A stretch of DNA of 64,000 nt from Fragum whitleyi (taxonomy: Eukaryota > Mollusca > Bivalvia > Cardiida > Cardiidae): assembly GCA_948146395.1 (NCBI GenBank), contig OX411552.1, positions 1,797,501 through 1,861,500 of the forward strand. The letters run 5' to 3'. Positions 1-13,000 of this stretch are shown one piece after another. Below the pieces are notes generated by a model, which worked only from the letters and a program-made list of their open reading frames with translations, ran no database searches and was not told where the DNA came from. Numbering within the stretch: the first letter of the stretch is position 1; each line of letters begins with the position of its first letter. The translations under genes were made by a program, and so were the position numbers.

Positions 1-118
1 GTCAATCTACAGAGCGTAAAGGGAAGACTGTGATCAGACTGTGCGGATGCACAGACTGGTCGGAGTCTAATCTTTGTACTTTTATTAACTTGTTGGAAAT
101 GTCACGCACATGCTCATT
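1..118. repeat. Dispersed foldback repeat, GATCAG/GCACAG family
   Basis: The core is an imperfect palindrome around GTGCGGATGCACAG, followed by a conserved block TTGGAAATGTCACGCACA. Related copies occur near 6604-6812, 15700-15790, 37870-38095 and 43095-43350. This copy is in inverted orientation at its core relative to the one near 43 kb. Confidence 0.6.
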
Positions 119-714
119 TCACAATAAGATAAACCATGGAATAGGATTCTATTTGAGAACAACACCAACGTGTTACTGACATTCATATATGCACTCACAA
201 AGTGACGACATTTTACCAGTTATGAAGACTCTTGAACCTGTGACCTTGAATCTTGACCTTTAACCTACTTTTAAAAACTCAAAACGAAATCTTTCTTGTC
301 TATATTTTCTGGATGATTACACATAGAAAAACAATACATTGATATTGATAGAAACAATTAGTATCGGGCGATTAACATTCAACTATAACTAAGACAATAT
401 AGTTTCTGAATACTTAGATCATCAACGACGACGGATCATACATACAACGAATTTCGTGATGGGCGATATTGCAGTAATCGCTCGTAAAAGTAGGCTTTAA
501 TCTCTATGAATTTGGTCGAGTCTATATTATTTTCTGTGTTCAAGGGGGGAGTAGGTTTGTCCACGAGGATAGTTATATGTTTTATACCGGTCATTATTCA
601 CAAGATACCCTATTGAATTATGGGAACACAATTTGTTTTGACGTTTTGACTCGTTGTGAAATGAAAAACTGTGACGAAGTTTTGACTTATCCTTGCTTTT
701 CCGATCTCAAATCG

Positions 715-789
715 TCGGTTTTCTGCTAAAACCTCGTAACTGCAGCTTGTTTAAAGCTGTAGTTACGAGGTTTTAGTAGAAAATCGACG
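715..789. repeat. Long hairpin, CCTCGTAACT family
   Basis: Two arms (AAAACCTCGTAACTGCAGCT and its near-perfect reverse complement) meet at a short TTTAA loop, and the pairing extends outward to CGTCGGTTTTCT / AGAAAATCGACG. Diverged copies of the inner hairpin are at about 5310-5365, 25091-25138 and 31567-31616, so this is a mobile foldback family and not a unique site. Confidence 0.65.
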
Positions 790-2668
790 AAATATAGAAC
801 GTGACGAATTGAGTAACAGACGTCATAGGTTTCTTACGTTGTAAACGTAGCGACAACGTCGTCCGAAGCATTTCGAAGTTATGCTGACAATGCGATTGCC
901 GGGTGTTGTAGAAAAATAACCAAATGGGTTGATGTAAGTATTATATTATTTGCTTTTTTCGACCAAAGGTCAGAAGAGCTATATTGATGGCGTAATTTCC
1001 GCCCGTTCGTCTAACCATTCGTCCATCTGTTGTCCGTACTGAACAATTCTGTTTACGTGATAAAGTCCAACAATAGTATCGGTTTTACTTGAAACCTTCC
1101 GTTTATGGGGCTGATCCGTCGGAAAACACGGGAAAATGAATCTTATTGATTTTCGATTATCATTTATTCTTATTTACGGATTTACTTGAAACTTTCACAG
1201 GATGATTGTAGGTTCAAAAGGAAGTAGTCTTTTTAAATGGGGGAAGTCACGGGGAGAGGGGTCTTAAAAAAAGCTTTCTCTCAAAGTATTCTGGTTCACA
1301 TGATAAAGCAAGCGGATTTTATTGAAACTTTCGATTGATAATAGTAGGTTGAAAAGGAAGATTCCTTTTGAAATGGGACTTTTCAGTCGTAAAACACGGG
1401 AAAAGGGACCTTGTGGATTTTCGCTCCAAATTTCTCATTTAGACGATATAATTCACGAATATAAACGGATTTACTTGAAACTTTCGATCACTGGGTGCCT
1501 TGAGGGTCAAATGGATTTTTTCTTTTGTAAATGTGGGTGATCGTCGCAAAACACGGGAAGAGGGGTCTTATAGATTTTTCCTCGAAGTATTCAACTTAGT
1601 ATTCATTTCCCTTAATTGACCCTCATCTTAACTTGATAACGAAATTTTGGGCGTGACAGGGCAGGGCATATTTTCACTTTAAAATCTGAAGAAATCTTCT
1701 CTCTTTATTGTTAAAGAAATATTGATTGACTCCCAAATGAGGGAGTGGCAGGGCGGGGCTTAATTTTGAAATTCCATTTGAATAAAACTTGGCATAGGCC
1801 ATTTACTTAAATTGTTTAAGACATATCGATTGATTCCAATATATGGGCGTGGTAGAGAGAGGCGCATTTTCACTTGAACTTCTTTAAAAAATGTTCTCCT
1901 CTCCATTCATTTTGACTAATTTTAATTATGAATATTCCTTAGAAGCACTTTACTTAAATTGGTCACGAAATTGTGATGGGTACATAAATGTGGGTGTGGC
2001 AGGGCGAGGTCAATTTTCCCTTTAAAAACTAATTTCGTTGAATCTCGGTTTGAATGTTCCGTGAATGCTCATTTACTTAAATTGTTGAAAATGTGTTTAG
2101 AATGATCTACTTATTGCAATAACCTTTATGTCGGTAATAAGATGGGTTGGGGTATGCATGTTAATGGTCATTCAGTATTCTAACGCAATGTGGGCTAGAC
2201 CTATGAAATCAGTATAAGATAGTTCTATAGAGACTAAAAAGTGTTGTTGTCAGTCAAAGTAAACTATTTTTAATGAACGTCCTTAGATGTTAAAGCCAGT
2301 GGAGCGATCCGTGTTTAGTGGTTACCATTGTGAGTCTTGGTGCATGTTGTTAATTCGGCTGTGATATCTGTTAAAAAGTAAGTTTTTCTAGAAATTCAAT
2401 GAGTGATTTCAACTAAATTTCACAGGATCACTTGCTTCCCTTGGTTATATAAAAGAAGTTACTTAGATAACTGAACTTCTTTAGAGAAATAATTTTGGTT
2501 GTGTGTTACTTAGCTTTAATAATCAGAAAATCCAACTCTCTGAAGCAAATCAGGCGCATCTATTTGATCATTATCATGTCACTACTTGGCCTGGTATTTG
2601 CATTTGCTTACTGGGTGGATTTCATTAATCAGAAAAATGAATGATATTATATTTTAGACGTGAATCAG

Positions 2669-4129
2669 ATGTCCAGTGTAGCCGTTACCTTCAGAACCCA
2701 GTATGACGTCAACATTTCTACACACCGTATGGGGGTTATAGGTTCAGCAACGTCACTGGGACGATGGAACCCTCGAGAATGCCTCTGTATGGTGCAAGAA
2801 TCACCCGGTAACTGGATAGGAAGGGACAATTTACCAGTAGACGAAGAATTTGAATGGAAACTTGTACTATTGGAAGAGTCATCAAGAAATGTGTTAGACG
2901 TCCGGAGATGGGAAGAAAGAGATAATAGAAGAACAAAGATAGAGAATTCTGACGGTACTGTTGATATTGTAGCACCATGGTGTACTGACGCAGTTATCAA
3001 ATACGCCACGAAGATAGAAACTCGCAGTGACAAAGATAAAGGCCGTAAAAGTACTGTTGACACTAGTAAATGGAATAAGAACAATGAAGACGAGTTAACC
3101 GATAAGCTACCCAAACTGAAGACAAATTGTGCTAATAATTATTTCTTTAAAAACACCGTAAATAGAGTGATGCCAAAACTTAAACGCAAAAACGCAATAA
3201 GACGTAAAACGAGCCTTAAAAGTGACGAAAATGCTCATATTCCAACAGAGACGACAATAGCTAATCAAAGTAATTCAACAGATAGTATAAAGAAATCAGT
3301 TAAATTTCCGTGCAAAGTCGTCACCGATGTGATATCATACGAAAAAGATGAGGAAGACATCGAATTCGATAACATATATCAAGGAAATCTTGACTTTGAC
3401 TATCGCGCATGCCGTGAAAAAGCAACAGTTCGACTAGTTGAAGATAAGACTATTACAAGTATCGCTAGTCCATTAACGGCTGAAGATGCTGGTTCCTCTA
3501 TGGACCAGGAAAATGGAGCGAAAGCAGAAGAAAATCCCGGACATGACTTTTCAAAGAGAATTGCTTTCTTTGAAAACAAAACATGCTTTAAGAAGAAAGA
3601 AGGTGATGCTGGTCGTAGAAGTACTTTAGACAAAGATCAAAATAAAGCTCGTGTTGACGACCGAATCGGGGCTAATACATTGCCCAAAAGCCAAATCAAA
3701 ACAGAAGTGCTTCATAAAGGCCAAAAGGGAACATGTACGTCGGACAAAGGTCAAATAGTAACAGATACGATTAACAAAGGCCAAATTAAAACAGAGTTGT
3801 TGGACAAAGGCCGTATAGAAACGGATATGTTTGACAAAGGTCAAATGGGAACAGATCTGCTGGATAAAGACCAAATGGGAATAGATATGTTGGACAAAAG
3901 CCAAATAGAAACATACATTTTAGAGAAAAATGATTCGGAAACAGATATGTTACATAAAGACCAAACCAAAAACGATATTTTAGATAAACGTCAAATCAAT
4001 TCAGATACTAGTATATTAAACATATCGAATGACCATAATCACAAATTAAAGACTGCAATCGTGTATGGCACAGCGGTAACATTACTTGCGGCGTCTGGTT
4101 TTGCTTGTTATAAATATATGTCATCATGA
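2669..4129 (+). CDS. CBM20 starch/glycogen-binding, tail-anchored protein (STBD1-like)
   Basis: Predicted 486-residue protein. Residues ~3-104 form a CBM20 domain: it opens VAVTFRTQYDV, has LGRWNP at 31-36, W49, FEWKLVLL at 61-68 and RRWEERDNRR at 79-88. W63 and W81 sit where the family places its glucan-stacking aromatics. Residues ~105-339 are charged and probably disordered, with an acidic LC3-interacting-like motif EEDIEFDNI (F233, I236). Residues 340-449 are eleven 10-residue repeats. The last ~27 residues (TAIVYGTAVTLLAASGFACY, then KYMSS) form one hydrophobic helix typical of a tail anchor. Vertebrate STBD1, which tethers glycogen to membranes and GABARAPL1, has the opposite order (N-terminal anchor, C-terminal CBM20). 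The ATG at 2669 is the first in frame after a stop at 2642; a TTTTAG at 2652-2657 could instead be a splice acceptor. Glycogen tethering is inference. Confidence 0.75.
   Translation: MSSVAVTFRTQYDVNISTHRMGVIGSATSLGRWNPRECLCMVQESPGNWIGRDNLPVDEEFEWKLVLLEESSRNVLDVRRWEERDNRRTKIENSDGTVDIVAPWCTDAVIKYATKIETRSDKDKGRKSTVDTSKWNKNNEDELTDKLPKLKTNCANNYFFKNTVNRVMPKLKRKNAIRRKTSLKSDENAHIPTETTIANQSNSTDSIKKSVKFPCKVVTDVISYEKDEEDIEFDNIYQGNLDFDYRACREKATVRLVEDKTITSIASPLTAEDAGSSMDQENGAKAEENPGHDFSKRIAFFENKTCFKKKEGDAGRRSTLDKDQNKARVDDRIGANTLPKSQIKTEVLHKGQKGTCTSDKGQIVTDTINKGQIKTELLDKGRIETDMFDKGQMGTDLLDKDQMGIDMLDKSQIETYILEKNDSETDMLHKDQTKNDILDKRQINSDTSILNISNDHNHKLKTAIVYGTAVTLLAASGFACYKYMSS
3686..4015 (+). repeat. Coding minisatellite, 11 x 30 bp
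   Basis: Eleven in-frame 10-residue units with consensus KGQI-x-T-D-x-L-D lie inside the CBM20 protein, without indels. Units in the middle (KGQMGTDLLD, KGRIETDMFD) are most alike, and edge units are more diverged. The pattern suggests expansion by unequal exchange and a flexible acidic/basic linker between the CBM20 domain and the membrane anchor. Confidence 0.85.
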
Positions 4130-4545
4130 TAATGATGATAGAAAAAAACAAAAAATATATTTTTATAACAAACAAATTAAACAATTGATATATGAAACTA
4201 TTAGTAGATTTTCTATATTCCTGTCGTGTGTTTAATTTGTATAATCAAATACTAGTTCAAAAAAGATATTTTCTAACCATTTTCACTCTCTCTGTGCTGC
4301 GTTGCAACAAGATCTCCTTACGGAACTCGAACACATGTAAATTGTTACGGCCTCTGAATGCGAGATCAAACATTATCATGGTGTTTACACCATATTCCTG
4401 TCATACCCAAAGCTTTTCCAGACATTAAGACTGAGATCAGTCAGCTCATAAGTCTAATCTTGGCCTTCATTGCCTGCTTTCTGGGACCAAGGTTATAAAT
4501 CTTTTCCCAGGCTCAACTGAGAATTTTCTCAAATTTTAGAATTTA

Positions 4546-4565
4546 AATAAATGGATGAAAATAAA
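4546..4565 (+). promoter_or_regulatory. Candidate polyadenylation signals of the CBM20 gene
   Basis: Two AATAAA hexamers (4546-4551 and 4560-4565) lie about 420-435 bases after the stop codon. A hairpin (AATAAGTTGTTAT / ATAACAACTTATT) follows at about 4575-4603. No closer AATAAA was seen. Use of these signals is inferred. Confidence 0.4.
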
Positions 4566-6603
4566 AGATGCTATTAATAAGTTGTTATCTATAACAACTT
4601 ATTAATATTATCTTTTATGTGAATACATTAAATAGAGTATTTAAACAGACTGATGATTAAGGCTCTAAACTCAAATTCGTATTTGAGAAAATTTTGAATT
4701 GAGAATGAGAAAAGTTTTATAACCTCGGGCCCTGCTTAATTATTTTAGAGAAAAGTTGAGCCAAACTGGTTGGGATGTCTCCAAAAACGTCAAATTTGTT
4801 TGCAACAAAATTTGAATTTCGCAGGATAAGGCTAAGACAAGAAGCATCGCCCTAAATATCAATCGACCATCCATGAGCTTTCTCAAGCAAACGAAAAAAA
4901 AAATAATGAAAATTGTAATCTAATTGTGATCTGTATATTGTGAGTGCATTTTTTTTCTTTTTTTCAAACTGGGATAAGACATTTCCTAATTTTCCCGTTT
5001 TGCTTGGTTGGAATCTAAAAGCGTTGGAAATCTATGCTGATTCACTGCTTAGCACCTTATTCATATCGAATTGCTATAATAGCACATGATCTTTTAGAAA
5101 TTCCTTCTTCTCGCATGGCTTCCATTTGTTTAATGCTATAAAGAACTTGTTCAAGATAACAAAGCGCCGGCACCTCTGTTTTGAAATAGTTCGCTAGTGA
5201 GTGCATGGTGTCAATTCTGGGGAGCTTGCGTTCGTTCCGATATCAATGGCGTAACTACCATTACGCTCATTACGCAAGTGCGTAATAGTAATATCCTCTT
5301 TCGTAAAATTTCGTTGATGAATTATCATAAAATCGAAACAACAGCTTATTCAAGCTATAGTTACGATGTTTTGACAATTTAACAACGCTCAAATCGATCA
5401 AAATAGGGAGAGGACGGAGGGCATTCTTCTTTTGTCACTGTCCACATTTCGCCTTTATCCTATATTCTTTGGTGATTGCCTTCTAGGTGCGTATAAGTGC
5501 GTAAGTCCTGGTTACGCATATAGATATCCTGAAAGCAGGACTAGTTTAGAACGAGTTGATAATTATAGTGATGAGTATTTATATTGAATGAGAAATGGTC
5601 GGTTTATGACATATTTATTGAGGTTCAAGAAATGACAGCGAGACATGGTAAACCGAAGCTAGTTCTCGAGTTACGCAATTTAAACACCATTCTTCTGTTG
5701 AAGCTATCACACTTTCACCAAGCAGCATGTTTAATATCGAGCTGCTAAATAATAGATCATTCGCGCAGTTTCAAATTTTGAGGATGCACTAATATGCGCT
5801 ATAAGTTTGACTAATATTCTTTCAAATGATAAAACTGGTAGGTTAACAAACATGCCAAATATTGAGTTTTTCTTATTTGCAGCAAACCAATTGTCTAATA
5901 TAGATTTTATCGAGGTATGAAACTACATACCTATCATACTCATATGGATATACAAAATCTATGCAAGTGGGAACAAAGTTAAACAGTTACGGATTCTAGA
6001 CGGTCTGTTGTGGAACTGTTCTGTGTACAAATATTTAACTTCGTGTGAAATTATTAATCTTTTTTTTCGCACAGGTCAAAATACTGTTTTTTTTTTTCAA
6101 CCGATCACTGGGTTGCTCAAATATTGAAAGACGCTTCTTAATTCAAAATATTTAAAAACAAATCAAATATACTCAGGCGAATTTCTCATTCCTTGCATCT
6201 AATGTTCTCGATTGTAACGTTTCACGTATGTTTAGTCAAATTTGCTAGAGGCATAACCTCTGTCTTTTAGTCTCCTTATGTTTTGTACTAATTTATGCAC
6301 AATATTGCATTTCTGAGAAAACAGCGGCAAAAACAAATGTCTGATATATTCTATTATAGACTGGACTCATTGTACGAATAATCCTAACAAAAAAGTTCGG
6401 ATCAAGCAAAATAGAATTTGCCAGTTAAATGCAATGTCCGTGAACTTTGAAATACAAATGTATCTTCTTTCTGAATGCTTTTAATTTGGACCAGTCTGAA
6501 ATTGGGTTCTATAGAATGGATTTACAACCATTTTCAACCGCCCTCTAGGTGATCGACTATTACAAACGAGCATGAGCGTGACAAATGCAACACTTCCTAA
6601 TAA

Positions 6604-6812
6604 GCGCAAAGCAAATACACTGGCCAACCTATGCATCCGCACAGTTTGACCAGTCTTCGCTACACGCTCTGTAGACAGATAAGCTATCAAAGTAATTTTG
6701 GATAGTTAAGCAACTTAAAGTTACATTGTATGGCTTTCAAGGCTGCTTGAAATGTTTGAACCTCACGCACTGAAGCAAATTGTTGTAAATGTCATGCACA
6801 GGCTCAACTATT
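6604..6812. repeat. GATCAG/GCACAG dispersed repeat copy
   Basis: Shares the blocks CATCCGCACAGTTTGACCAG, TGTAGACAGATAAG and TTGTAAATGTCATGCACAGG with the copies at 37870-38095 and 43095-43350. It ends eight bases beyond the stop codon of the PAN gene, so it forms most of that gene's 3' flank. Confidence 0.6.
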
Positions 6813-6819
6813 AAGTTAT

Positions 6820-7091
6820 TCATTCTTCACAATCTCTCTGGAAATATGAAATATTAAACTCTCCAATATCGTCTGAATACCATCGGTCAGGATGATGGAA
6901 GTATGTTATATTGGTCAGGAAACATTTCTGTGTTGTCCAAGAATATTCCATAGACCTGCACGTGTAGCCCGTGCGGTTTCTACACAATGTTTTACAATCG
7001 AGAAAGCTGCAGTCAGTGAACGTCTCAATGTTTTCCCCACTGATGTAATGATTCTTCACCTCCATAAAGTCTGCACCATAAACTGTACAGT
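6820..7091 (-). CDS. PAN gene exon 3 (C-terminal PAN/Apple module)
   Basis: The acceptor reads TATTTCAG then ACTGTACAGTTT. With the single base left by exon 2 it opens Asp-Cys. Cysteines in CSFLDCKTLCRN, YTCRSMEY and TQKCFL, plus QRDCEE at the very C-terminus, give the PAN spacing. TGA stop at 6820-6822. Confidence 0.8.
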
Positions 7092-10000
7092 CTGAAATAG
7101 AAATATGGTAGATTAATCCTTGTGATGCTGCATAAAAAACCTTGGTATAAACACGATGAAATCAAAGTGCCGAGAGCACAGGGTGCATGAATTGTAAATC
7201 AGTATTAGTAATGAAAAAAAGGCTTCTTTGTTTTGAAAATGAAATCAGGTGGTAAAGACTAAGATCAGCCTGTGCATAAGTATGTGCAGGCCGATCGTTG
7301 TCTATGTCTCATAGCCAAAGACAAAATACTCATGATTCAACATGACAAGGGTTAGGTGTTGTTCGATACATTTCAACGACCAGACTTCTTTTAACATACG
7401 GATAATAAATTCTCGAAGATAATTATAATCTTCGAGAATCTGTTATGCTCCGGTCATTGTATTCTTGATCAGGAAAGCCGGCACATGATGAACAAGCCTT
7501 GTAATGATTTAAATATAGTTTATACTTATACACTTATTTATTTTTTAGAAAAATCATTTTTTTTATTCAATCATCATACGCAAGCTCTGTTTTCTCTTGA
7601 CAAACATATTAGAGTTAAACGTTCATCTGCCTCTCATTTTTTACATTTCGATTCAGAAATACCGATTTTTTTTTTTGGTAAAAATTCTTAAAACTTTACC
7701 AAATCTTCAAAAATAACAAGTTGCTTATTGCGATTGAAAACAAGCGTAATCGGTAAGGATCTCTTAATTACAAGGTCTACGTGACGGTTATCAGTTTGGG
7801 AATAAAAGGGAAAAGAAAAAAAAAAGGCGTTTCAAACTATGAATACATATCGTAGCCACATATTTGTATACGATCCAATTACTCCGGTCGACATCAAGCA
7901 AGCTGCTGGCAAAACATTTGCGATATTGTACCCTTTTCAATGGCTATAGTTCGGGATTGAACCTTTAAGGAAAAAAAAAAAAAAAAAAAAAAAACACTTT
8001 CGACATTCGGTTGAAGGACAAAAAATGGCGAAGGGAATATTTTTGGTATCAATTTTCTTATGATTTGATAACATCGATCGAAAAGCAAAAAAATGTTTAC
8101 AACAAGTGATACATATAACGTTATAGAACTTTATTGTACGCATCTATAAGAATTAGCTGCGTGCTAAAAATAATTTTAATTTTCGTAATAAACATTTTCC
8201 GACACTGAATAGGCTTGTTTTGAAAGATAAAATTACAATATCTGCAGGTTCTCTTAGAGAGTACAATGACAAAAAATATTTTCAGTAATTTTGATACCTG
8301 CCGTCAACAAGCACTGATATGTTGTAGGTTTCAAGCTATGGTCATGCTCACATATACAAGTCCCTCTAAAACATTGCGAGTTTGTTGTAATACAGTCTAT
8401 CCCAGATGTGCACCGATCTCCTATATACTGCTCTCCTGAAATATAAACAGAATTGTCATGTCGATTAGCTCAGTTAGTAGAGATCCTAACTTCCAAACAA
8501 GTGAAGTTTGATATCATAGGTTTGATTCCCGGGCTGGCAAACTTTCACTAATTGTCTTTCGCATGAGAAGTTCAACCGAGTAGGCCCCGTGTGTCGGTAC
8601 TTTACATCGAGCACGCTAAAGAACGATGGCTGACTCAGCAGTTATTTCCCAATGTATTCGTGCACTATCCCCCGTAACAACTAACCGTCTTCTATGGGCA
8701 TCGCTCATATGGGCATGTGCTACAGTACAGACAAAAATAAAACGGAAATACACACGCGCATAGAAATCGCATTAGAACATTTGAATTAACTAGTCAAATG
8801 TTATTTGTGGAAACACATGCCTCTTAACTGTGGCTCAGCTGGCTTGTTGCTTGCCGTTGTGTCCGTCGTGCGTCTGCATTTTTTTTTTTCATTTTTTTTT
8901 TTCAATTTAATTGCTAGGCTTACTTTCGTTTTTTGGTTGATAGTGAAAAACATGAAGAATTTCTCTAAAATCACTATCAGGAAATTCAACACTACGAATA
9001 TTTGACTTCAATCAATGGTTTTTATTCTGAAAGTAATCGTATACCGAGGTTGAAATCCATAATCTTAATTCAGAAAACCAACCTATAGCGCAATTCTGAT
9101 CATCCTGCGAAACGACGGTCGATGCTAAGCGCACTTTCGACATGAACCGAATGTTACGTGCCAATGTAACACGAACAAAGAAGCCAGCAACAAACTTTAC
9201 AATTAACAATATTTATTGACAATAATACCAGAATTATTGACAATATGAAATTAATACAAAAACAATTTACAATACCTTGAATGTTTAATCCTAAAGTTTT
9301 AATTTTAGATCCAATTTAGTTAAGTTCCTGGTCCACAAATAATAAGTCCAATAATATCCGAATTTAAAATTAAACACGCTTTTAAACACACTTTTAAGAT
9401 AACAAGAAATCCCCTTTTAGTTTAACACAGTACTATTAAATGAAACCATAAGTCTAAATCAAGTGAACCAAGAATGCTGTAGGAACCCCTTTATATAATA
9501 CTATAGAACAATCTGGAATAGTATAGAACATAAGAATACTCTAGAGTCTGAATCACCTTCCAAAAGGCCTTTCTAGAAAGATCTACATAATTCTACATAC
9601 ATTTACGTAACAGAATCAAGAGATAAGAAAATTCCCAGTCTAAAAATAGACACGGTAAATACCATTAGGTTTATTTATAGCTTATACATAACACTTCCCC
9701 CCTTGAAAGAAAAAAGAAAGGTTTATGAAATAAATCTTTCTTTTTGTATTATCTTTAGCATATACAATGATAATATACTTTACATAATTAATAATATCAT
9801 GATTTGTTGAAACATTTCAGCACATCTAGCATGAAAATACAAACAATTTTCATCAAAAGAATTGAAAAAGAGATATATATATACAAACATATATACATAT
9901 AAACAAAAAATATAGTGAAATGGTACTGTTAAATTCAATTTTATATTAAAGATGAGACAATTCAAAATTTTAGACTCTTGACAGAGCATCTGGTATAATA

Positions 10001-13000
10001 TTGTCTTTTCCTTTAATGTGTCTTACATCAAGATCAAATTCTTGAAGTGACAAACTCCACCTCAATAATCTTTGGTTCTTACTCTTAAGTTTGTGAAGAA
10101 CTTAAGGGATTGTGGTCACTGAAAACAACTATAGGAGAAGTTGCAGATGTTAAGTTAACTTCAAAATGTTGGATTGCCAAAATCAGAGCAAGACATTCCT
10201 TTTCAATGGTGGAGTAGTTTTTCTGATGTTTGTTTAATTTTTTAGAATAATAACAAACTGGATGATCTATACCATCATCGTCTTCTTGCAAAAGAACAGC
10301 ACCAACACCAACATCACTTGCATCAACAGCTAATTTAAAACATTTGTCAAAATCAGGTGCTAAAAGAACTGGTGTGCTCTTAAGTATGGCTTTTAAGCGA
10401 TCAAAGGCAACTTGACAGTTATCATTCCATTTGAACTTAACATTTTTCTTTAATAAATTTGTTAAAGGTTCAGCTATTATAGAAAAATTCTTACAAAACT
10501 TTCTATAGTAGCCAGCCATACCAAGAAATCGCATCAGTCGCTTTTTAGTAGCAGGCACAGGACACTCAGAGATAGCATTGACCTTAGATTCTAAAGGTTT
10601 AACTTGACCCTGTCCCACAAGATGTCCTAAGAAAGTAACAGTAGCATGACAAAATTCTGTTTTTCCAAGATTAACAGTCAATTTTGCATCACTGAGACGG
10701 TCGAAGAATTGTTTGATTCTTTGAAGGTGGTCACTCCATGTATCTGTATAGATGATGACATCATCAATGTATGCGTCACAGCCATCTAAGCCAGCTATAA
10801 CCATATTTACAAGCCGCTGAAACGTCGCAGGAGAATTTTTCATCCCAAACGGCATAACTTTGTACTGGTACAGACCAGCCGGAGTAGCAAATGCTGATAC
10901 TTCTTTAGCCCTATCAGTGAGCGGAACTTGCCAGAATCCCTTGAGAAGGTCAAACATGGTGACATATTTAGAATTACCGACCTTGTCAATACAGTCATCA
11001 ATTCTTGGTATTGGAAAAGAGTCAGTTTTTGTCACAGAGTTCACTTTTCGATAGTCAGTACACATTCTGTATGTTCCATTTGGCTTTGGAACTAATATAC
11101 ATGGTGAACTGTAATTACTTTGGCTGGGTTCAATAAAGTCATTCTCCAATAAGTAATTCACTTCATCTTGAAGGGCTTTTTGTTTCACTGGATTCATTCT
11201 ATAAGGATGTTGTTTTATTGGTTGAGAATCTTCCACAATGACATCATGATATATTTTATCAGTTCTTGTGGGGATGTCAGGAAATAAGTGTTTATATTCA
11301 TTAATCAACTGTTTCAGCTCTTCTCGTTGAGATGGCTCCAAATGTGAAAGTTTGTCGTCAAGATTCTTAAGTATTTCAGAGTTCTCAAGTTTAGGTGGAC
11401 CAGGAACAGATTTTTCACTAAAGTCTGAACTAACTTCTGATTCAATCATATTTGATTGTTGTGGGACAGTGTTTACAACTGTAACTGGTTTTGAAATAGA
11501 GCTATCTCTGTCAAAATACTTTTTTAACATGTTTACATGACACATTTGTTTATTTTTACGCCTTCCGGGAGTATTGATGATATAATTCAAATCACTTGTT
11601 TTCTTATCAATAGTATACGGGCCATAATATCTTGCCTGTAAGGGTCGGCCAGGTATTGGCAAAAGAGCAAGGACTTTATCACCTGGTTCGAATTTCCTAT
11701 CAACACTATGCTTGTCATATCTTGCCTTCATTTTGCTCTGAGATGATTTAAGATTTGACCTAGCAACCTCACATGCCCTAGACAGTTTATTTCTGAAGTC
11801 AGAAACATACTGTAACAAGTTCAAGGGTGTTTCATCATCAGCAAGAAATTTCTCTTTTAAGAGTGTTAATGGCCCACGAACAGAATGACCAAAAACTAAC
11901 TCAAAGGGGCTAAAGCCAAGAGATTCTTGAACAGATTCTCTGACTGCAAATAATAGCAAATGAATACCTTCATCCCAATTTTTATCAGTATCAAAACAAT
12001 ATGACCTTATCATATTCTTTAGGGTCTGATGAAATCTTTCTAAAGCACCTTGACTTTCAGGGTGATAAGCAGATGACCGATATTGCTTGATACCTAATTC
12101 ATGCATAACCTGTTGGAATATGCCTGACATGAAGTTTGATCCTTGATCAGACTGAACTGATTTTGGAAGGCCAACAAAAGTAAAGAACTTGACAAGAGCC
12201 TTAATAATTGACTTTGCCTTAATGTTCCTTAAAGGAATTGCTTCTGGGAAGCGGGTAGAAGCACACATAATTGTCAACAAATATTCAGAACCTGACTTGG
12301 TTTTTGGTAAAGGACCAACGCAGTCTATTATTATTCGACTGAAAGGTTCATCAAAAGCTGGAATGGGTTGTAACCTTGCTTTTGGAATAACTTGGTTAGG
12401 TTTCCCTACCATTTGACAAGTGTGGCAACTTTTACAATATTTGGAAACATCCGATTTAAGTCCAGGCCAAAAGAAATGAGTCATAATCTTGTGATAAGTC
12501 TTGTTTACACCTAAATGACCAGACATTGGACTTTCATGGGCTATACTAAGTATTTCATGGCGATATGACTTTGGAACAACAATTTGGTGATGAACAGCCC
12601 AATCGTCATCAGCTGGGACATCAAATGGTCGCCATTTTCTCATCAGAATACCATTCTTTTTATAGTAACAAACAGGATTCTGAGACATTTCTTTTTCGGG
12701 TAATGCCCTATCAATTAACTTTGAAATCTCAGGATCATTTTGCTGTTCCTGGATTAACTTTGACTTTGAATGCGTTTCATGACCTTGGTCATTTGACCTT
12801 GGAGATGACTGACAAAATTTTGACGAGTCTGTCTGAGTATCAGGCAGACTAAGATTAAAAGACTTTTTAATCTCGTCATTGAAATATTGACCAACAAAAG
12901 TATCAGTTAAGTCAATATCATTTGAATTTTTCAAGGAAGCTTTTTTAGCCATACCCCGAGTTACTGCACATGAAGGGTACAAATCAGGTATTTCCTGCAA

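Larger units (their letters stand above)
1..2660. other. Intergenic/upstream region, repeats only
   Basis: I see no coding exon here. The first ~118 bases are a copy of a dispersed foldback repeat and 715-789 is a strong hairpin. From about 960 to 2160 the sequence repeats a degenerate theme (xACTTGAAACTTTC, GGCAGGGCGGGG, ATTGATTCC) spaced roughly 100-130 bases apart, which I read as an old dispersed repeat and not a gene. The promoter of the CBM20 gene should lie in the last few hundred bases, but I can point to no clear TATA box. Confidence 0.6.
4130..6819. other. 3' region of CBM20 gene and convergent intergenic DNA
   Basis: Apart from the polyadenylation candidates, a degenerate copy of the CCTCGTAACT hairpin near 5310-5365 and a GCACAG-family repeat at its right edge, I see nothing here. 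Short open frames lack domain signal. The flanking genes converge on this stretch (CBM20 on +, PAN gene on -). Confidence 0.5.

Noticed and set aside
2665..3114. 149-codon minus-strand frame
   Set aside because: Antisense to the CBM20 domain; no domain or codon support.
8457..8540. tRNA gene
   Set aside because: A- and B-box-like sequences are present but no complete cloverleaf or acceptor stem, and a long shared body follows; a SINE head explains it.
9012..9209. Short minus-strand frame crossing the left LTR edge
   Set aside because: Part of it is LTR sequence and the rest shows no cysteine pattern; a possible extra PAN-gene exon could not be supported by splice sites.
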